In this document: positions 1 to 6,785 of the stretch, piece by piece
How the letters are laid out: each line of letters starts with the position of its first letter
How positions within the stretch are numbered: the first letter of the stretch is position 1
NCBI GenBank assembly: GCA_902783205.1
Contig: CACZQE010000260.1
Span: 1 to 9,569 of the forward strand
DNA length: 9,569 bases
Reading direction: 5' to 3'
Source: an uncultured Lachnospiraceae bacterium
Lineage (GTDB): Bacteria; Bacillota_A; Clostridia; Lachnospirales; Lachnospiraceae
The notes under the pieces: model-generated
The model's input: only the letters and a program-made list of their open reading frames with translations
Databases searched by the model: none
What the model was told of the DNA's origin: nothing
Translations under genes and position numbers: made by a program

Positions 1-84
1 GAGAAGGTGGGATTCGAACCCACGGTACCTTTCGGTATCACTAGTTTTCAAGACTAGCTCCTTAAACCACTCGGACACCTCTCC
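1..84 (-). tRNA. tRNA-Ser (anticodon TGA), 3' end cut by window edge
   Basis: Read on the minus strand from position 84, this folds as a class II tRNA. The acceptor strand GGAGAGG is at 84-78 and the anticodon stem CTAGT/ACTAG is at 57-53 and 45-41. The loop CTTGAAA carries anticodon TGA at 50-48. A long variable arm (TACC-GAAA-GGTA) and a T arm (GTGGG, TTCGAAT, CCCAC) follow. The long variable arm and the anticodon identify a serine tRNA reading UCN-type codons, UCA best. The final acceptor base, the discriminator and any encoded CCA lie outside the window, so the gene is complete except for its last few bases. It has its own promoter at 125-153. Confidence 0.97.
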
Positions 85-97
85 ACACTATGTATTG

Positions 98-115
98 CGC
101 CGCCTTTCGGCGGCG
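98..115 (-). other. Perfect GAAA-capped hairpin in the tRNA-Ser leader
   Basis: Seven uninterrupted G-C pairs (CGCCGCC with GGCGGCG) close a four-base loop that reads GAAA on the minus strand, a GNRA-type tetraloop. The hairpin starts only a few bases after the expected transcription start of the tRNA promoter and ends 13 bases before the mature tRNA. No U-run follows it on the minus strand, so it is not a standard intrinsic terminator. It may help pre-tRNA processing or leader stability, or block transcript entering from greA. These roles are inference. Confidence 0.6.
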
Positions 116-124
116 ACATTAAAT

Positions 125-153
125 ATATTAGCATTTTTACTGATTCGTGTCAA
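125..153 (-). promoter_or_regulatory. Sigma-A promoter of tRNA-Ser
   Basis: The minus strand has a perfect -35 box TTGACA at 153-148. A 17-base spacer follows, then a -10 box TAATAT at 130-125 preceded by TGC, which gives an extended -10. Both boxes and the spacing are close to the sigma-A consensus. The start of transcription is expected near 117-120. This strength suits a stable RNA gene and means the tRNA need not depend on read-through from the pot-greA operon. Confidence 0.88.
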
Positions 154-170
154 TCGTTTTTTGAAAGGCT

Positions 171-671
171 TCAGTAATTGCTGATGGGTATTTCCGATTC
201 GTCGAAAGACTCCACACTGAGGATCACTGCGTGGAAGCTGTAGCTGTCGCTGACCCTTACTTCCACCCTGTCATCTTTCTTATGTCCCAGCAGGGCTTTG
301 CCCAGAGGCGACTCTATGCTGACCCTGCCCTTGAGGGCATTGGCCCGCATGGTGGTAACAATGTAACAGGTCTGTTCCACTCCGTCTTCTTCCATATAAA
401 GGCGGACCTTCTTATTGAGTCCTGCCTCGTCCTCGTCACGCCGGTCTTCAATCATAACGGCATTTCTGATCGCCCGCTCCAGATAGCGGATCCTGCTGTC
501 ATTTTTGTTTTTCTCTCTTTTTGCCGCATGGTATTCGAAGTTTTCACTCAGGTCTCCGTGGGACCTGGCTTCCTTTACTTTCTCCAGCAGCTCGGGGCGG
601 AGATCTCTTTTACGGTAAAGGATCTCATCCTCCATTTTTCTGATATCTTCTTTTGTCAGGCGGTAACCCAT
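171..671 (-). CDS. greA: GreA/GreB-family transcription elongation factor (GreA paralog)
   Basis: This 166-residue protein is slightly longer than typical GreA (about 158). The N-terminal half is a charged helical hairpin. It carries the family motif ARSHGDLSENFEYHAAK at residues 35-51, with tip acidic residues D40 and E43 matching E. coli GreA D41/E44. The C-terminal FKBP-like half has SPLGKALLGHKKDD at 121-134. Such factors enter the RNA polymerase secondary channel and stimulate cleavage of backtracked RNA. The start is ATG, with AAGGAG at 678-683 seven bases upstream and starting directly after the potD stop, so co-transcription with potABCD is likely. The coiled-coil segment is very basic (KREKNKNDSRIRYLER), unlike standard housekeeping GreA, so I read it as a second, specialised paralog. 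No terminator is visible between its stop and the tRNA promoter. Confidence 0.88.
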   Translation of the reverse strand: MGYRLTKEDIRKMEDEILYRKRDLRPELLEKVKEARSHGDLSENFEYHAAKREKNKNDSRIRYLERAIRNAVMIEDRRDEDEAGLNKKVRLYMEEDGVEQTCYIVTTMRANALKGRVSIESPLGKALLGHKKDDRVEVRVSDSYSFHAVILSVESFDESEIPISNY

Positions 672-683
672 GATCTGCTCCTT

Positions 684-1748
684 CTATCTGGATTTCAGTT
701 CTTTCCAGAGTCTGTTGTAGTATTCTTCTGTATCTTTTCCAAGATACTGGTAAACTTCGCATCTGTCCAGGATCTCATCCGGCGGGAAAATGGTCGTATC
801 CTCCCTGGTTTCCTCGTCCAGGCTGTCATAGACTGCTTTGTTGGGCGTGCAGTAATAAATGTAATCAAAATTCATAGCCGCCACGTCCTCCCGGTTCATG
901 AAATCAATAAAGGCTTCCGCTTCCTTTTTATGACGGCAGCTTTTAGGTATGAACCAGCAGTCAAACCAGATGTTGGATCCTTCTTTCGGCACGGCATAGT
1001 CCAGTGATTCATTCGTATCCATAGCTTCGGTGGCGTCTCCGGAATAGACAACAGCCATGGAGGCATCTCCGGAGATCATGGCATCCCTGCTCTCATCCAC
1101 CAGGTAGGCAGCCACCAGGGGCTTCTGTTTGATCAGCAGTTTCTGGGCAGCATCCAGTTCCTTACGGTTTTTTGTATTGAGGGAACAGCCCTTCCATTTA
1201 AGGGGTACCAGAAATGCGTCACGCATACTGTTTTCCATAATGATTTCTCCCCGGTACTTCTCGTCCCACAGGATGCCCCAGCTTTCGACAGGCTCTTTCA
1301 CTTTTTCCGTATCATAGAGGATTCCTACCGTCCCGAGAAGATAAGGAACCGCATATCTGTTATCCGGATCGAATCTGGTGCATTTTTCCATATATTTCTC
1401 ATCCAGATTGGAGAGATAGTCCATGGACGAGGGGTCATAGGGCAGAGTCTCTCCTTCCCGGATCATTTTTTCAATCATATAATCCGACGTGCAGATCAGA
1501 TCATAGTTGATGACGCCGGATTTGTATTTGGTATACATGTCCTCTGGTGTGACATATTCTTCATAGCGGACGCGGATTCCGGTTTCCTTCTCAAACATGT
1601 TGATGGTTTCCCGGTCAATGTAATCTCCGTAGTTAAAAACGACCAGAGATCTCTCGTCGCCGCCGTCCCCCCTGCCGGTGCAGCCTGCGGTCATGAGGAT
1701 TATTATGAGTCCTGTTAAAATCACACCGTATGTAAATAGTTTCTTCAA
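684..1748 (-). CDS. potD: Spermidine/putrescine-binding lipoprotein PotD (TTG start)
   Basis: This extracellular substrate-binding protein of the polyamine ABC importer has 354 residues. The N-terminus MKKLF plus a hydrophobic stretch leads to the lipobox TAGC, giving lipid-modified Cys23. The periplasmic-binding-type fold aligns with E. coli PotD. NYGDYI (39-44) matches NWTEYI, S88/Y90 match S83/Y85, RDAF (176-179) matches the REVF region, and W261 and D263 match W255/D257. Two PotD pocket tryptophans appear as tyrosine (Y40, Y235), so the preferred polyamine cannot be stated. The start codon is TTG, overlapping the potC stop as TTGA. It is supported by the signal peptide and by the AAGGAG at 1759-1764. 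The gene is followed directly by greA. Confidence 0.95.
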   Translation of the reverse strand: MKKLFTYGVILTGLIIILMTAGCTGRGDGGDERSLVVFNYGDYIDRETINMFEKETGIRVRYEEYVTPEDMYTKYKSGVINYDLICTSDYMIEKMIREGETLPYDPSSMDYLSNLDEKYMEKCTRFDPDNRYAVPYLLGTVGILYDTEKVKEPVESWGILWDEKYRGEIIMENSMRDAFLVPLKWKGCSLNTKNRKELDAAQKLLIKQKPLVAAYLVDESRDAMISGDASMAVVYSGDATEAMDTNESLDYAVPKEGSNIWFDCWFIPKSCRHKKEAEAFIDFMNREDVAAMNFDYIYYCTPNKAVYDSLDEETREDTTIFPPDEILDRCEVYQYLGKDTEEYYNRLWKELKSR

Positions 1749-2536
1749 TAGATACGGTCTCCTTTCCCGCGGGATGCCGACATCCTGTTAATGATGCCGA
1801 GCAGAATGATGATGGCAAAGAAAAACAGTGTGGACAGGGCGTACATCTGGGGATTGATCCCCCTTCGCAGCTGCTGATAAAGCATGGTAGAGATGGTGTT
1901 CATTCCCGGTCCCTTTGTAAAGTATGTCACCACGAAGTCATCCATGGATATGGTAAATGCGAATACAAAGCCCGATATGATGCCGGGCACAATATCCGGA
2001 AATACAACTTTCCAGAAAGCGGTCCATCCGTTTGCCCCCAGATCCAGAGCCGCCTCATAGACATTTTTATCCATTCCCGCCAGGCGGGGCCATACATTTA
2101 AAATAACGTAGGGCAGTCCCAGCGTGATATGGGCGATCAGGACCGACAGAAAACCGAGGGACATAAATCTTGCAAAAAGAAGCATGATCGCGATACCGGT
2201 CACGATATCCGCATTGAGAAGCGGGATATCGGCCGTCCCCTCCAGAAGGTTCCGGGTCTTTCTACCAAGAGCAGTCATGCCGATGCAGAGCATTGTCCCG
2301 ATCACTGCCGCCGCGAGGGCCGCGCCTGTGGTCAGTACCAGGGAGGTCTTTACCGCCGCGATCACCTCTTCATTACGGAAAAGGTCTGTATACCAGTGAA
2401 GGGTGAAGCCGCCCCAGACAGTCCTGGCTTTCGAATCGTTAAAAGAGCAGACGAAAAGGATCAGAAGGGGTGCATAAAGAAGGAAACACACCACAAACAC
2501 ATATCCTCTTTCAATCCATTTCCGAAGATTTACCAT
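1745..2536 (-). CDS. potC: Polyamine ABC transporter permease PotC
   Basis: This inner-membrane permease subunit of the spermidine/putrescine importer has 263 residues, the usual PotC length. Hydrophobic segments occur near residues 11-30, 65-88, 111-145, 183-205 and 233-250. The N-terminal SFNDSKARTVWGGFTLHWY (31-49) is the typical PotC-type periplasmic loop. The EAA loop EAALDLGANGWTAFWKVVFP (161-180) is the segment that docks on the PotA ATPase. The ATG start has an AAGGAG about ten bases upstream. The gene overlaps the end of potB by seven bases and shares four bases with the potD start, so translation is probably coupled. PotC pairs with PotB to form the channel. Confidence 0.95.
   Translation of the reverse strand: MVNLRKWIERGYVFVVCFLLYAPLLILFVCSFNDSKARTVWGGFTLHWYTDLFRNEEVIAAVKTSLVLTTGAALAAAVIGTMLCIGMTALGRKTRNLLEGTADIPLLNADIVTGIAIMLLFARFMSLGFLSVLIAHITLGLPYVILNVWPRLAGMDKNVYEAALDLGANGWTAFWKVVFPDIVPGIISGFVFAFTISMDDFVVTYFTKGPGMNTISTMLYQQLRRGINPQMYALSTLFFFAIIILLGIINRMSASRGKGDRIY
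1758..1765 (-). promoter_or_regulatory. Ribosome binding site supporting the potD TTG start
   Basis: The minus strand reads AAAGGAGA, ending 9 bases before the TTG at 1748. It lies inside the 3' end of potC. It supports the non-ATG start, which also gives a complete lipoprotein signal peptide (MKKLF followed by a hydrophobic run). Confidence 0.75.
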
Positions 2537-3354
2537 AATCTGTTGTCTCCTTCGTTATCGCTGTTATTACGCATGACGGCCATACTCAGGAATATGAAGA
2601 TCATGAGGACAATGGACAGTCCTGATCCCAGATTCCAGTTAGATGTCATGTTGAATTCCTGCTCAATCACATTTCCAAAGAGGAGGATCTTGGATCCTCC
2701 CAGGATATCCGCCACCACGAATTCCGACACGCTGGGAATAAATACCATCACGATGCCGCTGATCACACCCGGAAGGGACAGGGGCAGTATGATTTCCCGG
2801 AATGTTGTCGCGGAATCCGCGCCCAGATCGCGGGCAGCCTCCACCACGTCTCTGTCGATTTTGCACAGAGCATTGTAGATGGGCAGGATCATAAAGGGAA
2901 TATAATCATAAACCATTCCGATCAGGATGGCCCCTTTGGAGTACATGATCCTAAGGGGACTTATGCCAAGCAGCCCCAGCAGATAATTCAGGATACCTGT
3001 CCTGGACAGGATCATCTGCAGGGCGAGGATGCGGAGCAGAAAGTTGATCCACATGGGCAGTACAAAGAGCATGATCACCAGTCCTGCACTGTTCCGAAAC
3101 CGCATGCTAAGGATGTAGCTTAAGGGATAGGAAATCACCAGGCAGATCACCGTGCTGGCGAGGGCGATCAGCAGAGAATTTGCGAATGCCCTGTAATGAA
3201 CAGGATCGGTGACCGCTGTAATATTGGACCAGGTAAAGGTCCCGTCCGCCGTGGTCATTCCATAGTAAATCACCATGACCAGAGGGAGTATGATAAAGGC
3301 TGCCGCCCATATACCATAGGGTGCAGCCAGATATCTTCTTTTGCTTTTATTCAT
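2530..3354 (-). CDS. potB: Polyamine ABC transporter permease PotB
   Basis: This is the second permease subunit, 274 residues. The first hydrophobic segment (about 12-32) is followed by a short external loop, and further membrane segments lie near 60-82, 91-112, 141-163, 195-215 and 245-262. The EAA loop EAARDLGADSATTFREIILP (172-191) is the ATPase contact. The WINFLLRILALQ stretch (102-113) is characteristic of PotB. The ATG start has only a weak ribosome site (AAAGG/GCAGG, with a long spacer), so its translation may lean on potA translation 35 bases upstream. The downstream end overlaps potC. Confidence 0.94.
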   Translation of the reverse strand: MNKSKRRYLAAPYGIWAAAFIILPLVMVIYYGMTTADGTFTWSNITAVTDPVHYRAFANSLLIALASTVICLVISYPLSYILSMRFRNSAGLVIMLFVLPMWINFLLRILALQMILSRTGILNYLLGLLGISPLRIMYSKGAILIGMVYDYIPFMILPIYNALCKIDRDVVEAARDLGADSATTFREIILPLSLPGVISGIVMVFIPSVSEFVVADILGGSKILLFGNVIEQEFNMTSNWNLGSGLSIVLMIFIFLSMAVMRNNSDNEGDNRLW

Positions 3355-3389
3355 GTGACGAAAACCTGCCTTTCCGGCATATGATCCGG

Positions 3390-4463
3390 TTATTCTTCCA
3401 CGGACACAGCCATCTCGTCCTCGGATTCCGGTTTATGCATGATCTGGATATTAAAGGGAATTACGGACAGACTTACCCTGCTGCCCTCCGGGAAACAGGT
3501 GGTGCTGTGAACAAGCCACTCATAGCCGCCTGCCATAACGTCCATCTCATAGTGTACTCCCCGGAAGATCAGAGAAGTCACAAGTCCGTCCATCATGCCC
3601 TGTCCTTCTTCTTTAAGGACAACGTCTTCCGGGCGGATGACCACATCCACAGGTTTATTCTCCCCGAATCCCACGTCAACACACTCAAACCGTGTCCCGA
3701 GGATTTCCACCAGGCAGTCCCTGATCATGATACCGTCCAGAATATTGCTGTCACCGATAAAGTCCGCGACAAAAGCATTTTCCGGCTCATTGTAAATGTC
3801 TTCCGGCGTTCCCATCTGCTGGATATAGCCCTGGTTCATGACAACGATCTTGTCTGACATGGTCAGGGCTTCATCCTGGTCATGGGTCACATATACGAAA
3901 GTGATGCCCAGTTCTTCCTTAAGGCGCATCAGTTCGTACTGCATGTCCTGTCGGAGCTTTAAGTCCAGAGCTCCCAAAGGTTCGTCCAGAAGGAGGACTT
4001 TTGGTTCATTTACGATAGCTCTTGCTATGGCGATCCGCTGCTGCTGTCCGCCGCTCAGAGAAGAAGGCATCCGCTTCTCATAGCCGTCCAGGTTGACAAG
4101 CTTTAAAGCATAGGAAATTATGTCCTTTATATAATCTGAAGACCGCCGCCGGATCCTGAGTCCGAAAGCGATGTTTTCCTCCACTGTCATATGCTCAAAA
4201 AGGGCATATTTCTGGAAGACCGTGTTGAGATTCCTCTGGTTTGGGGGCAGCATGGTTATATCTTTGCCGTCGAAGATGACCCTGCCGCTGTCAGGTGTTT
4301 CAAAGCCGCCGATGATCCGCAGGGTCGTTGTCTTGCCGCAGCCGGAAGGTCCTAACAGTGTCAGGAATTCCTGCTCCCGGATATCCAGGCAGAGATCGTC
4401 AAGCACCTCCGTATTGCCAAAAGATTTTGAAATGTGGGATAAGGATATCAGTATATTACTCAT
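3390..4463 (-). CDS. potA: Polyamine ABC transporter ATP-binding protein PotA
   Basis: This cytoplasmic ATPase powers polyamine import. It has 357 residues, close to family length. All ABC motifs are present: Walker [10 protein letters not shown] (38-46), Q-loop Q84, signature LSGGQQQR (136-143), Walker B VLLLDEP (156-162), D-loop GALD (164-167) and switch histidine H194. The C-terminal third (about 235-345) is the TOBE-type regulatory domain, with VIRPEDV at 275-281. It ends in an acidic tail. The ATG start has an AAAAGGA about 12 bases upstream. It is the first gene of the pot operon, lying after the strong terminator at 4523-4558 that closes the dcw/cinA unit. Confidence 0.96.
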   Translation of the reverse strand: MSNILISLSHISKSFGNTEVLDDLCLDIREQEFLTLLGPSGCGKTTTLRIIGGFETPDSGRVIFDGKDITMLPPNQRNLNTVFQKYALFEHMTVEENIAFGLRIRRRSSDYIKDIISYALKLVNLDGYEKRMPSSLSGGQQQRIAIARAIVNEPKVLLLDEPLGALDLKLRQDMQYELMRLKEELGITFVYVTHDQDEALTMSDKIVVMNQGYIQQMGTPEDIYNEPENAFVADFIGDSNILDGIMIRDCLVEILGTRFECVDVGFGENKPVDVVIRPEDVVLKEEGQGMMDGLVTSLIFRGVHYEMDVMAGGYEWLVHSTTCFPEGSRVSLSVIPFNIQIMHKPESEDEMAVSVEE

Positions 4464-4495
4464 TAATTTACCCGGTCCTTTTCAGGGTGCCGCAC

Positions 4496-4524
4496 AATAT
4501 GGGGATGGTTTCATGGTTACGCAA
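4496..4524 (-). promoter_or_regulatory. Weak candidate promoter for potABCD-greA
   Basis: On the minus strand TTGCGT (4524-4519) is followed after 17 bases by CATATT (4501-4496). The -35 matches three of six consensus bases and the -10 four of six. It begins in the U-run of the preceding terminator and is the best match in the 136-base gap between cinA and potA. A weak promoter would suit an operon needing an activator, or expression may partly come from read-through. This is a tentative call. Confidence 0.3.
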
Positions 4525-4558
4525 AACATTCGGCGATCCCGGCAGGGACCCCCGAATG
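4523..4558 (-). terminator. Intrinsic terminator after cinA (end of the dcw unit)
   Basis: On the minus strand the arms CATTCGG and CCGAATG pair over seven bases. A single G-G mismatch is followed by a six-pair inner stem (with one G-T pair) and a TGCC loop, spanning 4558-4527. TTTT follows directly at 4526-4523. It lies 41 bases past the cinA stop and before potA, so it separates the division genes from the polyamine operon. A T-run on the other side (4564-4568 on the plus strand) would allow weak action in both directions, but no plus-strand gene is seen. Confidence 0.85.
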
Positions 4559-4599
4559 CTGTGTTTTTACTGTCTGTAGTTTCCGTCTTCAGGTACTGA

Positions 4600-5394
4600 T
4601 TATTTATCTTCTTTGACCCAGGCAATTCTGTTGCCGAGGATCTCTGCAATTTTCGTTACGACCGGTTTCATGATCACCAGGGCGTCTTCTCTGTCCTTTC
4701 CGGCAGCAGTCACGCGGATCAGGACACCGTCCTCCTTTGCGTAAGTTGCCACTGTGGGATTGGAATTGTCGAGAATGTCTCCCAGTTCATCCGCAACAGG
4801 ACCCTCGCCGATCACCTTGAGGGGCAGTTCATCCGGTCCTTTCAGCTTGATGTTGATGGAAACGAACACCTGGGTGGAAAGGCGGTTTAAGAACATGCTG
4901 CAGGCAAGCTCCAGCAGTGCTTTCATCTCCTTGGGCGGTCCGGGAAGCATGACAACTGCCTGCTCGCCCTTTGCCATGATAATGCCGGGCGCCAGACCCT
5001 CCGGATTCTGAATGATGATAGAATCCTCAGGTACCATAGCCTGCTTTTTCTGGCCTTCTGACATATTGAAGATTCCGTATGACTCCAGCCTGTCCCTTAC
5101 ATGCTCATAAGTTGTCTCGTCAAAGCGAAGTCTTTTTCCGAAATACTCCGCAGTGATTTCCTTGGTCATATCATCCTTTGTAGGTCCCATTCCTCCTGTC
5201 ATAATGATCAGGCTGGATCTGGAGAGAGCTACTTCAAGGGCACCCTTCAGCCTGTCGGCATTATCACCCACAACTGTATGATAAAAAAGGTCTATTCCAA
5301 GATGCGCCAGCTTTTTGGAAATGTACTGGGCATTCGTATTGACAATATCTCCGAGCAAGAGCTCCGTTCCCACACAAAGTATTTCCGCTCCCAT
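4600..5394 (-). CDS. Stand-alone CinA N-terminal (COG1058-type) protein
   Basis: This 264-residue protein has the molybdopterin-binding-like fold of CinA (residues about 1-170). Its motifs are GTELLLGD (9-16), TGGMGPTKDD (66-75), PEGLAPG (131-137) and LPGPPKEM (150-157). A KH-like segment follows (about 177-264). In CinA proteins this half is associated with ADP-ribose/nucleotide hydrolysis in pyridine nucleotide recycling. The usual C-terminal PncC amidase half (full CinA is about 410 residues) is absent: the ORF stops right after the KH-like region and a terminator follows, with no remnant. The ATG at 5394 is preferred because AGGAGG at 5402-5407 lies seven bases upstream. An in-frame GTG at 5424 would add ten residues and lacks such support. 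It may be read from the ftsZ promoter. Its exact role here is unknown. Confidence 0.9.
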   Translation of the reverse strand: MGAEILCVGTELLLGDIVNTNAQYISKKLAHLGIDLFYHTVVGDNADRLKGALEVALSRSSLIIMTGGMGPTKDDMTKEITAEYFGKRLRFDETTYEHVRDRLESYGIFNMSEGQKKQAMVPEDSIIIQNPEGLAPGIIMAKGEQAVVMLPGPPKEMKALLELACSMFLNRLSTQVFVSINIKLKGPDELPLKVIGEGPVADELGDILDNSNPTVATYAKEDGVLIRVTAAGKDREDALVIMKPVVTKIAEILGNRIAWVKEDK

Positions 5395-5401
5395 AGTGCT
5401 A

Positions 5402-5407
5402 CCTCCT
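5402..5407 (-). promoter_or_regulatory. Ribosome binding site fixing the cinA-type start
   Basis: The minus strand reads AGGAGG within a GGGAGGAGGT run, seven bases before the ATG at 5394. This optimal placement makes 5394 the start, rather than the upstream GTG at 5424. Confidence 0.85.
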
Positions 5408-5434
5408 CCCGCAGGTGTCTCCACCCCGGTACTG

Positions 5435-5481
5435 AAAAAACTTTTTCAAGGCCGGAACATGCCTTAGCCTGTCCCGGCCTT
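5435..5481 (-). terminator. Hairpin with offset U-run between ftsZ and cinA
   Basis: On the minus strand AAGGCCGGGACA (5481-5470) pairs with TGTTCCGGCCTT (5459-5448) over 12 bases with one G-T pair and a ten-base loop. A TTTTTT run follows at 5440-5435 but is separated from the stem by GAAAAAG, which can itself pair with the U-run. It could act as a partial terminator or an mRNA 3'-end stabiliser that lowers cinA expression relative to ftsZ. No separate cinA promoter is visible, so full termination here is doubtful. Confidence 0.55.
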
Positions 5482-5512
5482 TGTTCGTCTGATTAGTCTT
5501 TATATCCGGATC

Positions 5513-6643
5513 CTATCTTCTCTGAAGAAAAGTCGGGATCTTGATTTCCATGTCGCCTGTATCAACCGGAGCACTTTCAGCAGGTGCGCTGTGAGCGCCG
5601 CTGTTTGCGTTCTCAGTTGCCTTTGCTGCCTCTTCCGGCTTCTTTTCAGCCTCTTTTACCGGTAAGGATACCTGTCCCGCACCGGATACATCCTCAAGGC
5701 CTGTAGCGATGATGGTGATGCTTACTTCGTCTTCAACGACCTCATCATCTCCGTCTACATTACCGAAGATGATATTGGCAGAATCTCCTGCCACCTCTGT
5801 CAGGTAGGATACTGCCTCATATACTTCCTGAATTCCTACATCACCGGAGAAGTTGATGATGATATCGGAAGCGCCTGCGACTGTTGTCTCAAGCAGCGGG
5901 CTCTCCATGGCAACCTTGATTGCCTCGACAGCCTTGTCGTCTCCCTGTCCTGTACCGATACCGATGTGAGCGATACCCTTGTCTCTCATGACTGTCTGGA
6001 TATCCGCGAAGTCCAGGTTGATCAGACCGGGCTTGAAGATCAGGTCCGTGATACCCTGCACACCCTGCTGGAGTACTTCATCCGCTTTTTTGAATGCATC
6101 CTTGATCGTTGTGCGCTTGTCGCAGATCTTAAGAAGCTTCTCATTGGGAATCACGATCAGTGTATCCACATTAGCCTTCAGCTTTTCGATACCGGCCAGC
6201 GCGTTGCGCATTCTCGGCTTTCCTTCGAAATTAAAGGGCTTGGTTACAACACCTACTGTAAGGATTCCAAGCTCTTTGGTAATCTCTGCAACAACAGGAG
6301 CCGCTCCGGTTCCTGTACCGCCGCCCATACCACAAGTTACGAATACCATGTCGGCATCCTTGACCAGCTCGGTGATCTGCTCACGGTTTTCCTGTACCGC
6401 TGCCTCACCAATCTCAGGTTTCGCGCCGGCGCCAAGTCCCTTTGTCAGCTTCTCGCCGATCTGTACTTTTGTGGGAGCTTTACAGCGGTTCAGAACCTGA
6501 CGGTCTGTGTTGATACCGATCAGATCCACACCCTCGATGGCCTCGTCGACCATACGGTTCACTGCATTGTTCCCGGCTCCGCCGACACCGACTACCAAGA
6601 TTTTTGCCTGTCCTAAATCATCATTTGTCATAATTTCCAGCAA
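5513..6643 (-). CDS. ftsZ: Cell division GTPase FtsZ (TTG start)
   Basis: FtsZ is the tubulin-like GTPase that polymerises into the Z ring at midcell. The protein has 376 residues. Nucleotide-binding elements include [14 protein letters not shown] (18-31) and the tubulin signature GGGTGTG (107-113). The T7 catalytic loop [10 protein letters not shown] (206-215) carries N209, D211 and D214. The globular part ends near residue 316. A variable Ala/Glu/Pro-rich linker follows to about 365, then the conserved C-terminal peptide [11 protein letters not shown], the docking site for membrane anchors and regulators. The start is TTG at 6643, eight bases after AAGGAGG. The internal ATG (residue 5) sits 20 bases from that site and is less likely. 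The gene has its own promoter at 6706-6734. No ftsA is adjacent. Confidence 0.98.
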   Translation of the reverse strand: MLEIMTNDDLGQAKILVVGVGGAGNNAVNRMVDEAIEGVDLIGINTDRQVLNRCKAPTKVQIGEKLTKGLGAGAKPEIGEAAVQENREQITELVKDADMVFVTCGMGGGTGTGAAPVVAEITKELGILTVGVVTKPFNFEGKPRMRNALAGIEKLKANVDTLIVIPNEKLLKICDKRTTIKDAFKKADEVLQQGVQGITDLIFKPGLINLDFADIQTVMRDKGIAHIGIGTGQGDDKAVEAIKVAMESPLLETTVAGASDIIINFSGDVGIQEVYEAVSYLTEVAGDSANIIFGNVDGDDEVVEDEVSITIIATGLEDVSGAGQVSLPVKEAEKKPEEAAKATENANSGAHSAPAESAPVDTGDMEIKIPTFLQRR

Positions 6644-6651
6644 GGTCTTTT

Positions 6652-6658
6652 CCTCCTT
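6652..6658 (-). promoter_or_regulatory. Ribosome binding site deciding the ftsZ TTG start
   Basis: The minus strand reads AAGGAGG, a near-perfect anti-16S match. Eight bases separate it from the TTG at 6643, while the first ATG at 6631 would be 20 bases away. This supports a protein beginning MLEI. Confidence 0.85.
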
Positions 6659-6666
6659 AATTCACA

Positions 6667-6682
6667 CAAATCCTAAGATTTG
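6667..6682 (-). promoter_or_regulatory. Small hairpin in the ftsZ 5' leader
   Basis: CAAATC and GATTTG form six perfect pairs around a TTAG loop on the minus strand, ending eight bases before the ribosome binding site. The stem is AT-rich and has no U-run, so it is not a terminator. It may shield the leader or affect ribosome access. Function is inference. Confidence 0.4.
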
Positions 6683-6705
6683 CCATTGTATGCCATATTA
6701 GTTAT

Positions 6706-6734
6706 ATAATACGTTCTTTTAGTGATTTTATCAA
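6706..6734 (-). promoter_or_regulatory. Sigma-A promoter of ftsZ
   Basis: On the minus strand TTGATA (6734-6729) is followed by a 17-base spacer and TATTAT (6711-6706). Each box matches five of six consensus bases and the surroundings are AT-rich. Transcription should start near 6699, giving a leader of about 55 bases before the TTG start. It lets ftsZ be transcribed independently of the upstream murD-ftsW-divIB genes. Confidence 0.85.
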
Positions 6735-6785
6735 CCTCTAATTTCACATTTGTGTAATATCTTTTCCATATTTTGTAATACAGTT

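Noticed and set aside
98..115. Hairpin read as the intrinsic terminator of greA.
   Set aside because: No U-run follows it on the minus strand, and it lies downstream of a near-consensus tRNA promoter, so it belongs to the tRNA leader. A secondary blocking role cannot be excluded.
154..185. TGAA/TTCA stem after the greA stop as a terminator.
   Set aside because: Four pairs only, and it is followed by an A-run, not a U-run, on the transcript.
231..1007. Long plus-strand open frame opposite greA and potD.
   Set aside because: It is the shadow of two well-supported minus-strand genes, spans their junction, and shows no recognisable protein motif. Other plus-strand frames (2129-2878, 3321-3857, 5966-6616, 6750-7631) were rejected for the same reason.
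3375..3390. CCGG...CCGG inverted repeat between potA and potB as a terminator or operator.
   Set aside because: Only four pairs, CCGG is self-complementary so pairing is trivial, and no U-run follows.
5395..5424. Upstream GTG start adding ten residues to the CinA-type protein.
   Set aside because: The AGGAGG ribosome site lies inside this stretch, seven bases before the ATG at 5394, and the family fold begins at MGAEILCVGTE.
6629..6631. ATG at ftsZ residue 5 as the true start.
   Set aside because: It is 20 bases from the only ribosome site, while the TTG at 6643 has an eight-base spacer.
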